Below are positions 16,451 to 24,463 of a stretch of 46,401 bases of DNA, one piece after another. Location: NCBI GenBank assembly GCA_016789785.1, contig JAEUQE010000041.1, forward strand, positions 1-46,401, written 5' to 3'. Below the pieces are notes generated by a model. That model worked only from the letters and a program-made list of their open reading frames with translations. It made no database searches and was not told where the DNA came from. Origin of the DNA: Bryobacterales bacterium. GTDB taxonomy: Bacteria; Acidobacteriota; Terriglobia; Bryobacterales; Bryobacteraceae. Position 1 is the first letter of the stretch. Every line of letters starts with the position of its first letter. A program made the position numbers and the translations under genes.

Positions 16451-17038
16451 TCATTGCGTATCCTCCGCGGTTTGAGACCGCCGTGCCGGCAGTGCCTGCA
16501 ACTTCTCGCGGAAGGCGGCTTTGGCGCGATGAACCAGAACGCGGAGATAGCCGCGGTCGATGCCGAACTGCTGGCATACGCCGTCCTTGTCGCGCTCCTC
16601 CAGAAAGACCGCATTCAGAATCGCGCGGTCGCGTTCAGGCAGCGTGCCCATCACGGCGTGCACTGTCTGCTGGCGCTCCCGCAGAATCATGGACGACTCC
16701 GTATCATCCTGCGCGGCGATGTCCTGTAACTGTTCGGAGTCGACGGCGAGATACCTCGAGCCCTGGCGGTAGTATTCCGAGAGCACGTGGTTGCAGACCG
16801 AGTTCACGAACGATCCGAGTTTCCTGCCGTCGCGGATGCCTTGCGGTTTGCGAATGGCGGCGAAGACTCGAAGATACGTCTCCTGGCGAATCTCATCAAT
16901 GGCGAGCGGAGGCAACATTCGGGCACGCAGCTTGATCAGCATCAGCGTGCCGAAGTAGTTCGTGAAATGGTGAATCGCCTCTTCGTCGGAAGCGGCCAAT
17001 TTGAGCAAATAGTCTTCGCTCAGATGCTCGAATTGCAA
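16451..17038 (-). CDS. ECF-type RNA polymerase sigma factor (sigma70 family)
   Basis: A 195-residue sigma factor. Region 2 is about residues 22-90 (DEIRQETYLRVFAAIRKPQG, GSFVNSVCNHVLSEYYRQGS). Region 4 is about 125-180 (LPERDRAILNAVFLEERDKD, then a helix-turn-helix with FGIDRGYLRVLVHRAKAAFR). It should direct RNA polymerase to target promoters when released from the adjacent ZAS anti-sigma factor. The start is a TTG at 17038 with TATACT 6 nt upstream and no Shine-Dalgarno, so the message may be leaderless. It begins only 21 bp after the P1 peptidase stop, so read-through from that operon is also possible. Confidence 0.9.
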   Translation of the reverse strand: MQFEHLSEDYLLKLAASDEEAIHHFTNYFGTLMLIKLRARMLPPLAIDEIRQETYLRVFAAIRKPQGIRDGRKLGSFVNSVCNHVLSEYYRQGSRYLAVDSEQLQDIAAQDDTESSMILRERQQTVHAVMGTLPERDRAILNAVFLEERDKDGVCQQFGIDRGYLRVLVHRAKAAFREKLQALPARRSQTAEDTQ

Positions 17039-17044
17039 GCTACC

Positions 17045-17050
17045 AGTATA
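17045..17050 (-). promoter_or_regulatory. Candidate -10 box TATACT immediately before the ECF sigma gene
   Basis: TATACT reads on the minus strand between the P1 peptidase stop and the sigma gene, with exactly 6 nt to the TTG start. It could give the sigma locus its own leaderless promoter. Confidence 0.45.
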
Positions 17051-17059
17051 CGTTGCGGC

Positions 17060-18187
17060 TCAGAGATTGCGAAGCGCTCCAGCCTTGCGCAGCATCTCGA
17101 TCACGCGGTCTTTGGGAAGAGCTTCCACTCGCTGCCCGCGATGTCCAGTCATGCTCACGGCAAGGAATAGAGAGTTGTAGACCGCCTCTTCGGTTGCTTC
17201 CTTCACCGCTTGGAACAGCGGCGACATCGCATCATTGCTGAGATACTCGAAGGCGTGCGTGCGGCCGCGGGAGTTCATCGGCACCCGATTGCGTGTCGAA
17301 AATGCGATGGCGTATTCGCCGCTGCCGTTGCTGGTGGATGAACCTGTCGCGCCCAAACCGAGAATCGAACGCGATGCCAGCCGCTTCAAGTTGCGCGCAT
17401 CAGCGGGTGCGTCGGTCGCGATGACGATCATGCAGGAGCCGCCGGGCGCTGGCTCCGCATACTCCTTCAGATAGTAACGGCCCAGCAGACGGCCGACGGG
17501 GACTCCCTCGATCTGAAGAATACCGCCATAGTTCGTCTGCACGAGCACGCCGATCGTGTAGCCGCCGAGCGCCGCCGGCAGCACCCGAGAGGAAGTGCCG
17601 ATGCCGCCCTTGAAGCCGAAGCAGATGGTGCCAGTACCCGCGCCAACATTGCCTTCCGCGACTTCCAGTGATGCTTTGGCGATCGCTTCGCGTACATGTT
17701 GCTTCGTCACGTGACGGCCACGGATGTCGTTCAGCCGTCCGTCGTTGGTTTCGCCAACAACGGCATTCACGGAGAAAACCTGCTCATTGCCAGGCTGTGC
17801 AAGCGTATACTCCACCGTGCCCGCGATTCCTTCGGCCACGCTCAGCGTATTGGTCAGGATGATCGGCGTTTCGATATTGCCGAGTTCGTCCACTTGGGTA
17901 CTGCCTGCAAGTTTGCCGAACGCATTGGCGATGTGGATGCCAGCCGCGACCTTTTCCTGAAAGAGATTGCCCGTGTGCGGGAGGATCGCTGTAACGCCCG
18001 TGCGGACCGAGTCGCCCTCAATCAACGTGACGTGGCCGACGCGAACTCCCTCCACGTCAGTGATCGCATTTCGCTTGCCTGGCGGAAGCACGCCAGGGCG
18101 TATGCCGAAATCGCGAGCCCTGCGGTTTTCCGCTCCGTAAGATGGAAGCGAGGCCGTCATGATGGCGATGGCGCTGCGGCGTGTCAT
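17060..18187 (-). CDS. P1 family peptidase (DmpA / L-aminopeptidase D-esterase type)
   Basis: A 375-residue N-terminal-nucleophile peptidase. DmpA enzymes self-cleave before a Ser to give two chains. Here the site is G250-S251 in APGGSCMIVIATDAP, with the preceding NYGGILQIEGVPVG block also matching the family. The opening ITDVEGVRVGHVTLIEGDSV and GSTQVDELGNIETPIILTNT are family signatures. A short N-terminal RR-containing hydrophobic stretch (MTRRSAIAIMTASLPSYGAE) could be a weak export signal. Members remove N-terminal residues from peptides or esters. The ATG overlaps the stop of the DUF1080 gene (ATGA), so the pair is coupled. Confidence 0.9.
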   Translation of the reverse strand: MTRRSAIAIMTASLPSYGAENRRARDFGIRPGVLPPGKRNAITDVEGVRVGHVTLIEGDSVRTGVTAILPHTGNLFQEKVAAGIHIANAFGKLAGSTQVDELGNIETPIILTNTLSVAEGIAGTVEYTLAQPGNEQVFSVNAVVGETNDGRLNDIRGRHVTKQHVREAIAKASLEVAEGNVGAGTGTICFGFKGGIGTSSRVLPAALGGYTIGVLVQTNYGGILQIEGVPVGRLLGRYYLKEYAEPAPGGSCMIVIATDAPADARNLKRLASRSILGLGATGSSTSNGSGEYAIAFSTRNRVPMNSRGRTHAFEYLSNDAMSPLFQAVKEATEEAVYNSLFLAVSMTGHRGQRVEALPKDRVIEMLRKAGALRNL

Positions 18188-18957
18188 TTGCGCTTGATCG
18201 GGCGCAGTTCCACCTTCCGGAACCAGATCTCCGCGCCTTCGGACTGCAGTTGGATCTTACCGGCGCGATGGCTCGAATCGTAGCCTTCGGCGACCACCAC
18301 GCCATTTACGATGTTGGTGATCTTGCCGCCATCGCAGATCACTTCCTGACGGTTCCACTGCCCCACCGGTTTCTCGACATCCTGCTTGCCGCGGAAGTTG
18401 ATCACGTCTTTCCAGTCGGGATCGCGGCCCCACCAATTGAAGCGGCCTCGATCCTTGGTGACGGGCTTGCCGTTCTTGTCCCAGTAGACTTCGCCCTTCG
18501 CACCCTCCCGAACATTGGCCGTCATCTTCGGCTGGTTCTTGCCGCCGACCATGATGAAGTCACCTGAGCCGCCTTCAATGATCTGCGATTCCACCGACTC
18601 AAGCCACGTCTTGCTATAGGCGCCGTCCTCGCCGACCCCGTGCACCAGGATGCCGCTGTCACGCGCCCGTTCCTTACGGTCGCCATGTGTCGGGCCACCC
18701 CACTTCCATTCGACGATCAGATGATAGTCCCTGTAGGCTTGCTTGGTCGCGATGCCACCCCAATGCGTGCCCGTGATGCGAAGCATCTTGTTCTGAATGC
18801 TGTAAACTTTGTCGGGATCGTCATAGCGCGAGTCGCGCAGCCAGGTGTACCAGCCGTCCAGGTTGCGGCCGTTGAGCAGTTGAGTCTTCTTGGCGGGCGT
18901 GATGGCATCTTGCGCTGTCAGCAGCGGCAGGCAGAGGAAGAACGAAAGCAATCTCAT
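18184..18957 (-). CDS. DUF1080 protein (3-keto-disaccharide hydrolase-like), exported
   Basis: A 257-residue protein with a signal peptide (MRLLSFFLCLPLLTAQ). It contains the jelly-roll, concanavalin-like DUF1080 fold: LLNGRNLDGWYTWLRDS at the start, NKMLRITGTHWGGIATKQAY, YHLIVEWKWGG, DSGILVHG, WLESVESQIIEGG and GKIQLQSEGAEIWFRKVELRPI at the end. The last motif is the standard family terminus. DUF1080 proteins are abundant in Solibacter-type and planctomycete genomes and act on glycans. The ATG at 18957 gives the proper signal peptide; the open frame continues upstream to 19065 without support. The stop overlaps the P1 peptidase start. Confidence 0.88.
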   Translation of the reverse strand: MRLLSFFLCLPLLTAQDAITPAKKTQLLNGRNLDGWYTWLRDSRYDDPDKVYSIQNKMLRITGTHWGGIATKQAYRDYHLIVEWKWGGPTHGDRKERARDSGILVHGVGEDGAYSKTWLESVESQIIEGGSGDFIMVGGKNQPKMTANVREGAKGEVYWDKNGKPVTKDRGRFNWWGRDPDWKDVINFRGKQDVEKPVGQWNRQEVICDGGKITNIVNGVVVAEGYDSSHRAGKIQLQSEGAEIWFRKVELRPIKRK

Positions 18958-19000
18958 GATTGCAATTAACATAACATTCCCTGCGCGTCCCCTGACTGCG

Positions 19001-21598
19001 CTACTGCTCACGAAGTACGATTGCGGGATCGATCGCGGCGGCCTGCCGGGCGGGCCGCGCCGCACCGAGGAGTGCCGCGAGAAGAAGAGTCAGCGTGACC
19101 GCCGCGTAGGTAAGGAGGTCGCGAGGACTTGTTTGAAAGACCAGCGGCTGGAGCAGTGGAGCGCACAGAGCCGCGCAAACCAGACCTGCGCCGACCCCAA
19201 GGGCCGCATGCGCCAGGATTCGGGACGTGACTTCACGATAGACCTCGATGCGGCGCGCACCCAGCGCGATTCTCACCGCGATCTCAGCCCGCCGCGCCTG
19301 TACCGCGTACGCGGCCACTCCATACACGCCGATGATGGCGAGCAGCAAGGCGAGCGTTCCGAAGACCGTCAGCAAGGAGAGCACGAACCGCTCCCTCGCG
19401 GTGGACTGCCGGAATGCGGAGTCGAGTGTCGTCACGTCGAACGGAGCGACTGAGGCGTCGGCGGAGCGAACGGCTTGTTGAAGCGATCGAGAGAGTAGGG
19501 CTGCGTCTCCCGTCGCTCGCGCGATCAGCGTACAGTCAGGCCATGGCTGCTGCCGCATCGGGAAGTACATGGTGGAAGGTGAGGGGGAGCCGGGGCCGGA
19601 GTAGCGGATGTCGCCCATGATGCCAACGATTTCGCGCGGCGTCTCGAAGACGACGATGCGGCTTCCGATGGCGCTCTGCCCCGCGAAATACTCGCGCGCG
19701 AACGACTCGTTGACCACCGCCACCATCGGGTGCCGGGAGTCATCGGTAGTCCTGAAGAAACGGCCCTGTTTGAGCACTGCTCCGGTCACTCGCAGGTAGT
19801 CCTCGTCCGCGGCGCGGTATTGCGCCTCTTTTTGGCTCCCATCTTTCGGCATCGGCCTGCCTTCGATCGCGACGCGCGTGGTCCAGAGTTCGCGCATCGG
19901 ATCGGCAAGCGCGACAGAGGCGACATCCACTCCAGGAACAGACTGCGCCGCGGCCTTGAGGCGTTCGTGAAACGCGGTGACCTTGGGCCACTCGCGGAAG
20001 GGCCATTTGGGCCATGGATAGTCCGTCTCAGGCAGCTTCATGCGCAGGCTGATTACGTGGGATGGGTGGAATCCGATGTCGACCTGGTGGAGCCGCCAAA
20101 AGCTCTTGATCAGGAGCCCGGCCGCGATCACCAGAACGGCGGAGAGTGCTACCTCGACAACGATGAGCGAGTGAAGCAAAGCACGATGCCGTGTTCCCGC
20201 CGCCGAGCGTGTTTGAATGGCCGCGCCCGGTGCGATCGCGCTTGTCTCGATCGCAGGAAGAGCGCCGAAGATGACCCATGCAAGTAACGAGAGTCCAAGC
20301 GTCGCCGCGAGGGCGCCTGCGTCGAGCTGGATGCGGTCGACAAGCGGCGTCCCGGGAGGCGCCAACGCGACCAGTGCCTGTAGACCCGCGTAGGCAACGG
20401 CGATCGCAAGCAAACCTCCGAGCAACGAGAGCACGAGCGACTCGGTGAGGAGCTGTCTCGCAAGGCGGGGACGGCTGGCTCCAAGGCTCCCTCGTACCGC
20501 CATTTCACGCGTCCTTGAGGTTGCTCTTGCCAGCAGCAGGTTGGCGATGTTGACACAGGCGATGAGGAGGACTCCCACGACCGCGGCCGTAAGAATCTTC
20601 AGCGCCGGACGCATGTTTCCCGCAAGGTCTTCATGGAGTGAAACCACCGACGCGCCCCGGTCCTTGTTGTCTTGCGGGTAGTGTTGTTCGAGACGCGCCA
20701 TGATGGCGGTCATCTCGGTCTGAGCCTGCGCGATGCTCACGCCACGGTGAAGCCGTCCAACGACCCGAGTATTGTGCTGTCCGCGATGTTGCGACGCGCG
20801 CAGGTTCTCCATCGACGACCAAAGCTCCGGATCATTCTCATGGAGTGTGGCGGCTGGCGGCATCACGGCAACAATCACGCAGTGGACGCCGTCGAGCAGG
20901 ACATTGCGCCCGATCACGCCGTTGTGGCCGCCGAAGTTGCGGTGCCAAAGTTTGTGGCTGAGGACCACGCCGTCTTCGCCCGCCGAGAACGGCCGCCCAA
21001 GCAGGGGCTGCAGACCGAGTACGGCGAAATAGCTTGCCGTGACGCGTGCGGCGGAGACGCGCTCAGGCTCACCGGTGCCACTCAGGGTCACATCCATACG
21101 CTGAATCGCGGCCAGATGCTCGAAGTGTTTCGTCTGCTGCTTCATGTCGAGAAAGTCGGGATAGGAGGCGTTCTCGCGGGTAGTGCCGTTCACCCGGTCG
21201 GTCTCCCAGACGATCACCACGCGATCGGGGTCAGGCAATGGAAGAGGCTTGAAGAGAATGCCTTGCAGCACACTGAACAGCGCGGTATTGGCGCCGATCC
21301 CAAGCGCGAGCGTGAGAAGCACAGTAGCAGTGAAGCCGGGTTGATGTGTGAGTGTTCTCGCGGCGAAACGGATGTCTTGCCACATCGTCTCAAGCCGCGT
21401 GATGCCGTTCTCCTCGCGGCATCGCTCGTGCACGCTGGCGAGATTGCCGAAGCGGCGTTGCGCGGCGGCGCGTGCTTCGGCGGGAGACATGCCGGAGCGA
21501 ATGTACTCTTCGGTTTGCAGGTCGATGTGGAGGTGGGTCTCCTGATCGAGTGCATCCTCCATCTTGCGGCGGCGTAGGAGAGCGCGGATCCAGCCCAT
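19001..21598 (-). CDS. ADOP-family ABC permease (MacB/FtsX duplicated permease)
   Basis: An 865-residue member of the acidobacterial duplicated orphan permease family. Residues 1-80 form the cytoplasmic N-terminal segment (HIDLQTEEYIRSGMSPAEAR, RRFGNLASVHERCREENG). TM1 (about 92-112, TATVLLTLALGIGANTALFS) leads into a MacB-type periplasmic domain, an FtsX block of three TM helices near 330-440 and a fourth TM near 470. A second periplasmic domain and FtsX block (about 715-865) follow, ending AAIDPAIVLREQ. There is no ATPase gene nearby, as usual for ADOP. It probably transmits envelope force or transports a lipid-like substrate; the role is unproven. It starts 2 bp after the PadR stop. Confidence 0.93.
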   Translation of the reverse strand: MGWIRALLRRRKMEDALDQETHLHIDLQTEEYIRSGMSPAEARAAAQRRFGNLASVHERCREENGITRLETMWQDIRFAARTLTHQPGFTATVLLTLALGIGANTALFSVLQGILFKPLPLPDPDRVVIVWETDRVNGTTRENASYPDFLDMKQQTKHFEHLAAIQRMDVTLSGTGEPERVSAARVTASYFAVLGLQPLLGRPFSAGEDGVVLSHKLWHRNFGGHNGVIGRNVLLDGVHCVIVAVMPPAATLHENDPELWSSMENLRASQHRGQHNTRVVGRLHRGVSIAQAQTEMTAIMARLEQHYPQDNKDRGASVVSLHEDLAGNMRPALKILTAAVVGVLLIACVNIANLLLARATSRTREMAVRGSLGASRPRLARQLLTESLVLSLLGGLLAIAVAYAGLQALVALAPPGTPLVDRIQLDAGALAATLGLSLLAWVIFGALPAIETSAIAPGAAIQTRSAAGTRHRALLHSLIVVEVALSAVLVIAAGLLIKSFWRLHQVDIGFHPSHVISLRMKLPETDYPWPKWPFREWPKVTAFHERLKAAAQSVPGVDVASVALADPMRELWTTRVAIEGRPMPKDGSQKEAQYRAADEDYLRVTGAVLKQGRFFRTTDDSRHPMVAVVNESFAREYFAGQSAIGSRIVVFETPREIVGIMGDIRYSGPGSPSPSTMYFPMRQQPWPDCTLIARATGDAALLSRSLQQAVRSADASVAPFDVTTLDSAFRQSTARERFVLSLLTVFGTLALLLAIIGVYGVAAYAVQARRAEIAVRIALGARRIEVYREVTSRILAHAALGVGAGLVCAALCAPLLQPLVFQTSPRDLLTYAAVTLTLLLAALLGAARPARQAAAIDPAIVLREQ

Positions 21599-21600
21599 GA

Positions 21601-21939
21601 TTACACCTCGGCGTCAGCGATGACGCGTTCGATTCCAGCGGCGAGTTTGCGCCAGTGGTTGAGTTCAGCCTCAAGTTGCTTGCGGCCTTTGCGAGTGAGC
21701 TTGTAGTATTTGGCGCGGCGGTTGAGTTCGGTAACACCCCAGTCCGTGGAAACAAAGCCCTGCTCCTCCAGGCGGTAGAGCGCAGGATAAAGCGAGCCAT
21801 GTTCGACGCGCAGCGCTTCCTGGGAAACCTGCTCGATGCGTTTGGCGATGGCGAATCCATGCATGGGTTCGAGAGCCAGGGTGCGGAGAATGAGCATGTC
21901 GAGCGTGCCCTGCAGCAGATCGGACTTGTTGGGCGGCAT
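21601..21939 (-). CDS. PadR-family transcriptional regulator
   Basis: A 112-residue winged-helix repressor: LQGTLDMLILRTLALEPMHG, the recognition region RVEHGSLYPALYRLEEQGFV, and ELNRRAKYYKLTRKGRKQLE ending the wing. This short form is the one usually found directly upstream of ADOP permease genes in Acidobacteria. It ends 2 bp before the ADOP start. The 45 bp before its ATG hold a promoter and TCTAGAT repeats, so it very likely represses its own operon, releasing it in response to an unknown signal. Confidence 0.93.
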   Translation of the reverse strand: MPPNKSDLLQGTLDMLILRTLALEPMHGFAIAKRIEQVSQEALRVEHGSLYPALYRLEEQGFVSTDWGVTELNRRAKYYKLTRKGRKQLEAELNHWRKLAAGIERVIADAEV

Positions 21940-21985
21940 CTTGTCTAGATAATCTAAATAAGTTCATCTAGATTGTCAAGACAAG
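21940..21985 (-). promoter_or_regulatory. PadR/ADOP promoter with overlapping operator repeats
   Basis: On the minus strand TTGACA (21979-21974) and TAGATT (21956-21951) are separated by 17 bp. TCTAGAT occurs twice (21944-21950 and 21967-21973, 23 bp apart, about two helical turns). The block is bracketed by CTTGTC (21940-21945) and GACAAG (21980-21985). The leader would be only about 5 nt. Binding by the PadR protein is inferred. Confidence 0.65.
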
Positions 21986-22087
21986 TCCGTCGAATCCTCA
22001 TCCATCGGGGAAGCCGCGGCCGCCGGAAACTGGCACAGGCTCTTCCAGGCGCGGAGTCGCGGAAGTCCAGGCGGCCCTCGGATCTGT

Positions 22088-22093
22088 TAAACT
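22088..22093 (+). promoter_or_regulatory. Candidate -10 box TAAACT before the 69-residue protein gene
   Basis: TAAACT ends 9 nt before the ATG at 22103. No convincing -35 box and no Shine-Dalgarno sequence are present. Confidence 0.35.
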
Positions 22094-22102
22094 GAAAAAG
22101 TT

Positions 22103-22312
22103 ATGGGAATCCCGAATGTGAAGCGCTTCCGGATCCAAAATCCGGACTCTGGGGCGATCGCCACCATCATGGCGGTGCTCCCGAAAGGGACAGACCAGGA
22201 CGCCTACCTCGCCGATGCGGCAAAGCGGTTTGACTGGAAGGCTTGGCAAGAAGCCCAGCAGAAGCAGTTCAAGGTCCGTGTTGGTCAGCAGAAGCAGAAG
22301 AAGGCGAAGTAG
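22103..22312 (+). CDS. Small basic protein of unknown function (69 residues)
   Basis: Not recognised. It is a short soluble protein with a beta-like N-terminal half (FRIQNPDSGAIATIMAVLPK), a helix DAYLADAAKRFDWKAWQEAQ and a very basic Gln/Lys tail (GQQKQKKAK). No signal peptide or TM. The frame is well used, the ATG has a -10-like TAAACT 9 nt upstream, and the gene fills an otherwise empty gap between the PadR promoter and the convergent HEAT-repeat gene. These points support a real gene. The basic tail could bind nucleic acid, but nothing shows that directly. Confidence 0.6.
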   Translation: MGIPNVKRFRIQNPDSGAIATIMAVLPKGTDQDAYLADAAKRFDWKAWQEAQQKQFKVRVGQQKQKKAK

Positions 22313-22345
22313 TCTCCGCCCTCTCCTACCAACATCCAAACAAAA

Positions 22346-23584
22346 TCAAGGCAGTCTTGCTTGTATCGAGCGGACTGCCTTCACGCTTTCCTGCGCCACA
22401 TCGCCGTCGATGTCGGTCTTCATCGGCTCAAGCACGTTCAGCGTATCGCGATCGCCGGTGACGCCCAGCACCCGAACCAGCCGCAGTTTCTCCTCCTTGG
22501 TTCCTTTCGGAAGCGCGGCGTAGAGGTTCTGGCGAACGGTCTCGTCCCGGCTCAATTCGAGAATCAGCGGCTCGGCGGAGTCGCGATAAATCCTCGAATT
22601 CAGGGTGTTCACCAGATACTGCAACGGGCTGAACTCCGAGAGTTCGTGTTTACCGAGCATGACGGCGGCAAACGCCATCGAGAGGCGAGGGCTCATCTTC
22701 TTCTCGTTCTCAAAGGCGGATTCCAGGGAGGTGAGATCAGCGCCGTTCTTCAGCCGGCCCAGACCTTCCGCCGCGGCGCCGCGTAAGCCGTCGTCCTTGT
22801 CGCCAAAATACTGCGTGAACAGGCTACGGCTGGCCTCGTCGGGCATCATCGCAATCGACGTCAGCGCGACTCGCCGGATTTTGGCATTGCGAGCCCGCTC
22901 GATCACCTCGCGGAGGTCGGGCAAGGCTGCACGGTTTCGCAGGATGCCCGCTGTCTCGATCGCCGCGATCTGCACGCGGTCATCCAGGTCCCGCAGGAGA
23001 TACTGCACGGTGGGCGCAACGCTTGGCTCGGCGATCTTCTGAAAAGCGATCAGCACCTCGAAAAGGACGCTGCTGTTTTTCGACTTCAGCGCCTCCGCCA
23101 GGTCGGGGATGGCGTTCCTCGCTCGCAAAACGCCGAGCGCGCGGGCTGCCTGCGCGCGGGATTCCATGCTGGCCCCTCCCCGCGCGATCTTTCCGAGCCA
23201 TTCCACAACGTCTTGCCGTGCCTGGACATAGCCGTCGACAATGTCGCGGTTTTCGTCCGAGAGGCGGGTCCGCCCCTTCGAGTAGCCCGGATGATAGAAG
23301 TTGGTGATTCCGATGGTGGCGCGGATCTGCACCTCTGGAGCATTGTCCTGAAGCGCCTTCACCAGCGGGTCAATCGAGCGCTGGGTACCGATGTCGGCGA
23401 TGGCTTTCGTGGCCTCCAGACGGACTTCGGTATCAGCATCCGCCAAGTATGGCTCAATGGAGGGAATCGCGCCGGAACCCTGTTTGGCATACTCGCGAAT
23501 TCCTTTGATCCGCTCCTTCATCTGCGGATCGTTGGCGGCACTTGCCAGCGTCAGGGCCAGCGGCAGAAGCAGAACAGTCCTCAT
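22346..23584 (-). CDS. HEAT-repeat (PBS lyase-type) protein, exported
   Basis: A 412-residue protein from the ATG at 23584, with a signal peptide (MRTVLLLPLALTLASA). An ATG at 23602 is an alternative adding six residues. Repeated two-helix units with Asp/Arg/Leu spacing run through most of the protein: YLADADTEVRLEATKAIADI, ALQDNAPEVQIRATIGITNF, GASMESRAQAARALGVLRAR, LLRDLDDRVQIAAIETAGIL and YFGDKDDGLRGAAAEGLGRL. These are HEAT repeats of the E-Z/PBS-lyase type, used for protein binding. It lies 33 bp downstream of mqnD on the same strand. It has no catalytic motif and its partner is unknown. Confidence 0.82.
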   Translation of the reverse strand: MRTVLLLPLALTLASAANDPQMKERIKGIREYAKQGSGAIPSIEPYLADADTEVRLEATKAIADIGTQRSIDPLVKALQDNAPEVQIRATIGITNFYHPGYSKGRTRLSDENRDIVDGYVQARQDVVEWLGKIARGGASMESRAQAARALGVLRARNAIPDLAEALKSKNSSVLFEVLIAFQKIAEPSVAPTVQYLLRDLDDRVQIAAIETAGILRNRAALPDLREVIERARNAKIRRVALTSIAMMPDEASRSLFTQYFGDKDDGLRGAAAEGLGRLKNGADLTSLESAFENEKKMSPRLSMAFAAVMLGKHELSEFSPLQYLVNTLNSRIYRDSAEPLILELSRDETVRQNLYAALPKGTKEEKLRLVRVLGVTGDRDTLNVLEPMKTDIDGDVAQESVKAVRSIQARLP

Positions 23585-23617
23585 CACGCTATCGGACCTC
23601 ATAGAGGTATTGGACGC

Positions 23618-24463
23618 TTAGCGCACGAATTCGAGTTTCACCTGATGTGGGATCAAGCCGGCTTCGAAGCCCATATCGAGCAGTTTCTGCGCGGCCACGG
23701 GTACCTGATCGCCGCAATCCACCGTGAAGTGGTTCACATACATACCGACGAACTTCTGCGCCATCGGAACGTCCATGTCGCGAGCGAACTGGAGGGCATA
23801 ATTGATGGCCTCCTCCTGATTGTCGAGCGCGTACCGGATGCTCTCCGACAACAGTCGGGTGCACTCCGACTGTTGATCGGCGGGCAAGGAGCGCAGCATG
23901 GCGTTGGCGCCAAGCGGGAGCGGCAGGTTGAACTTGTTCTTCCACCACCGTCCGAGGTCGACCACGTTGTGGAAACCGGACTTGGCATAGGTGAGTTGGC
24001 CTTCGTGGATGATCAGCCCAAGGTCTACCGACTGCTCTTTGACGGCATCCAGAATCTTGTCGAACGGGATGACGACGGCTTCGAAATCCGGCTCCATGAG
24101 GCGCATGGTGAGGTAGGCCGAGGTCAGGGTGCCGGGGATGCCGATCCGTTTTCCTTTGACTTCTTCAAAACCCATGGGCCGTCCCGCCACGAGGATGGGA
24201 CCGTAGCCGTCGCCAACACTGGAGCCTGCGGTGGTGAGGACGTATTTCTCGGCGACGTAGGGGTAGGCGTGATAGGAGATGGCCGTCATCTCATAGACAC
24301 CTTCCATGGCCTTGCGATTCAGAGACTCGATGTCTTCCAGAACGTGGCGAAGGGTGATCAGCTTCGAGCGGATCTTCTTCGTAGCAAGCCCGTAAAACAT
24401 GAAGGCATCATCGGAATCGGGGCTGTGCGCGCAAACGATCTCTGTAACTTCCGGGGAACTCAT
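23618..24463 (-). CDS. mqnD: MqnD homologue, 1,4-dihydroxy-6-naphthoate synthase (futalosine menaquinone pathway)
   Basis: A 281-residue protein with the periplasmic-binding-protein-like fold of MqnA/MqnD. Family landmarks are AHSPDSDDAFMFYGLATKKI near the start, LEDIESLNRKAMEG, ISYHAYPYVAEKYVL, the conserved LIIHEGQLTYAKSGF with the His used in catalysis, and LGRWWKNKFNLPLPLGAN. MqnD converts cyclic dehypoxanthinyl futalosine to 1,4-dihydroxy-6-naphthoate, a menaquinone precursor. Most members read SPCPND where this one has SPDSDD, so a related activity cannot be excluded. No other mqn gene is in the window. The ATG at 24463 is chosen; the open frame extends to 24520. TATAGT lies 16 nt upstream. 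Confidence 0.78.
   Translation of the reverse strand: MSSPEVTEIVCAHSPDSDDAFMFYGLATKKIRSKLITLRHVLEDIESLNRKAMEGVYEMTAISYHAYPYVAEKYVLTTAGSSVGDGYGPILVAGRPMGFEEVKGKRIGIPGTLTSAYLTMRLMEPDFEAVVIPFDKILDAVKEQSVDLGLIIHEGQLTYAKSGFHNVVDLGRWWKNKFNLPLPLGANAMLRSLPADQQSECTRLLSESIRYALDNQEEAINYALQFARDMDVPMAQKFVGMYVNHFTVDCGDQVPVAAQKLLDMGFEAGLIPHQVKLEFVR

Noticed and set aside
12434..17038. Reading the CHAT locus as a CRISPR-linked (Craspase) system
   Set aside because: There is no repeat array and no cas or gRAMP gene in the window; only the CHAT-plus-ECF-sigma theme is shared.
20672..21577. 301-codon plus-strand open frame opposite the ADOP permease
   Set aside because: His/Arg-rich shadow of the permease gene.
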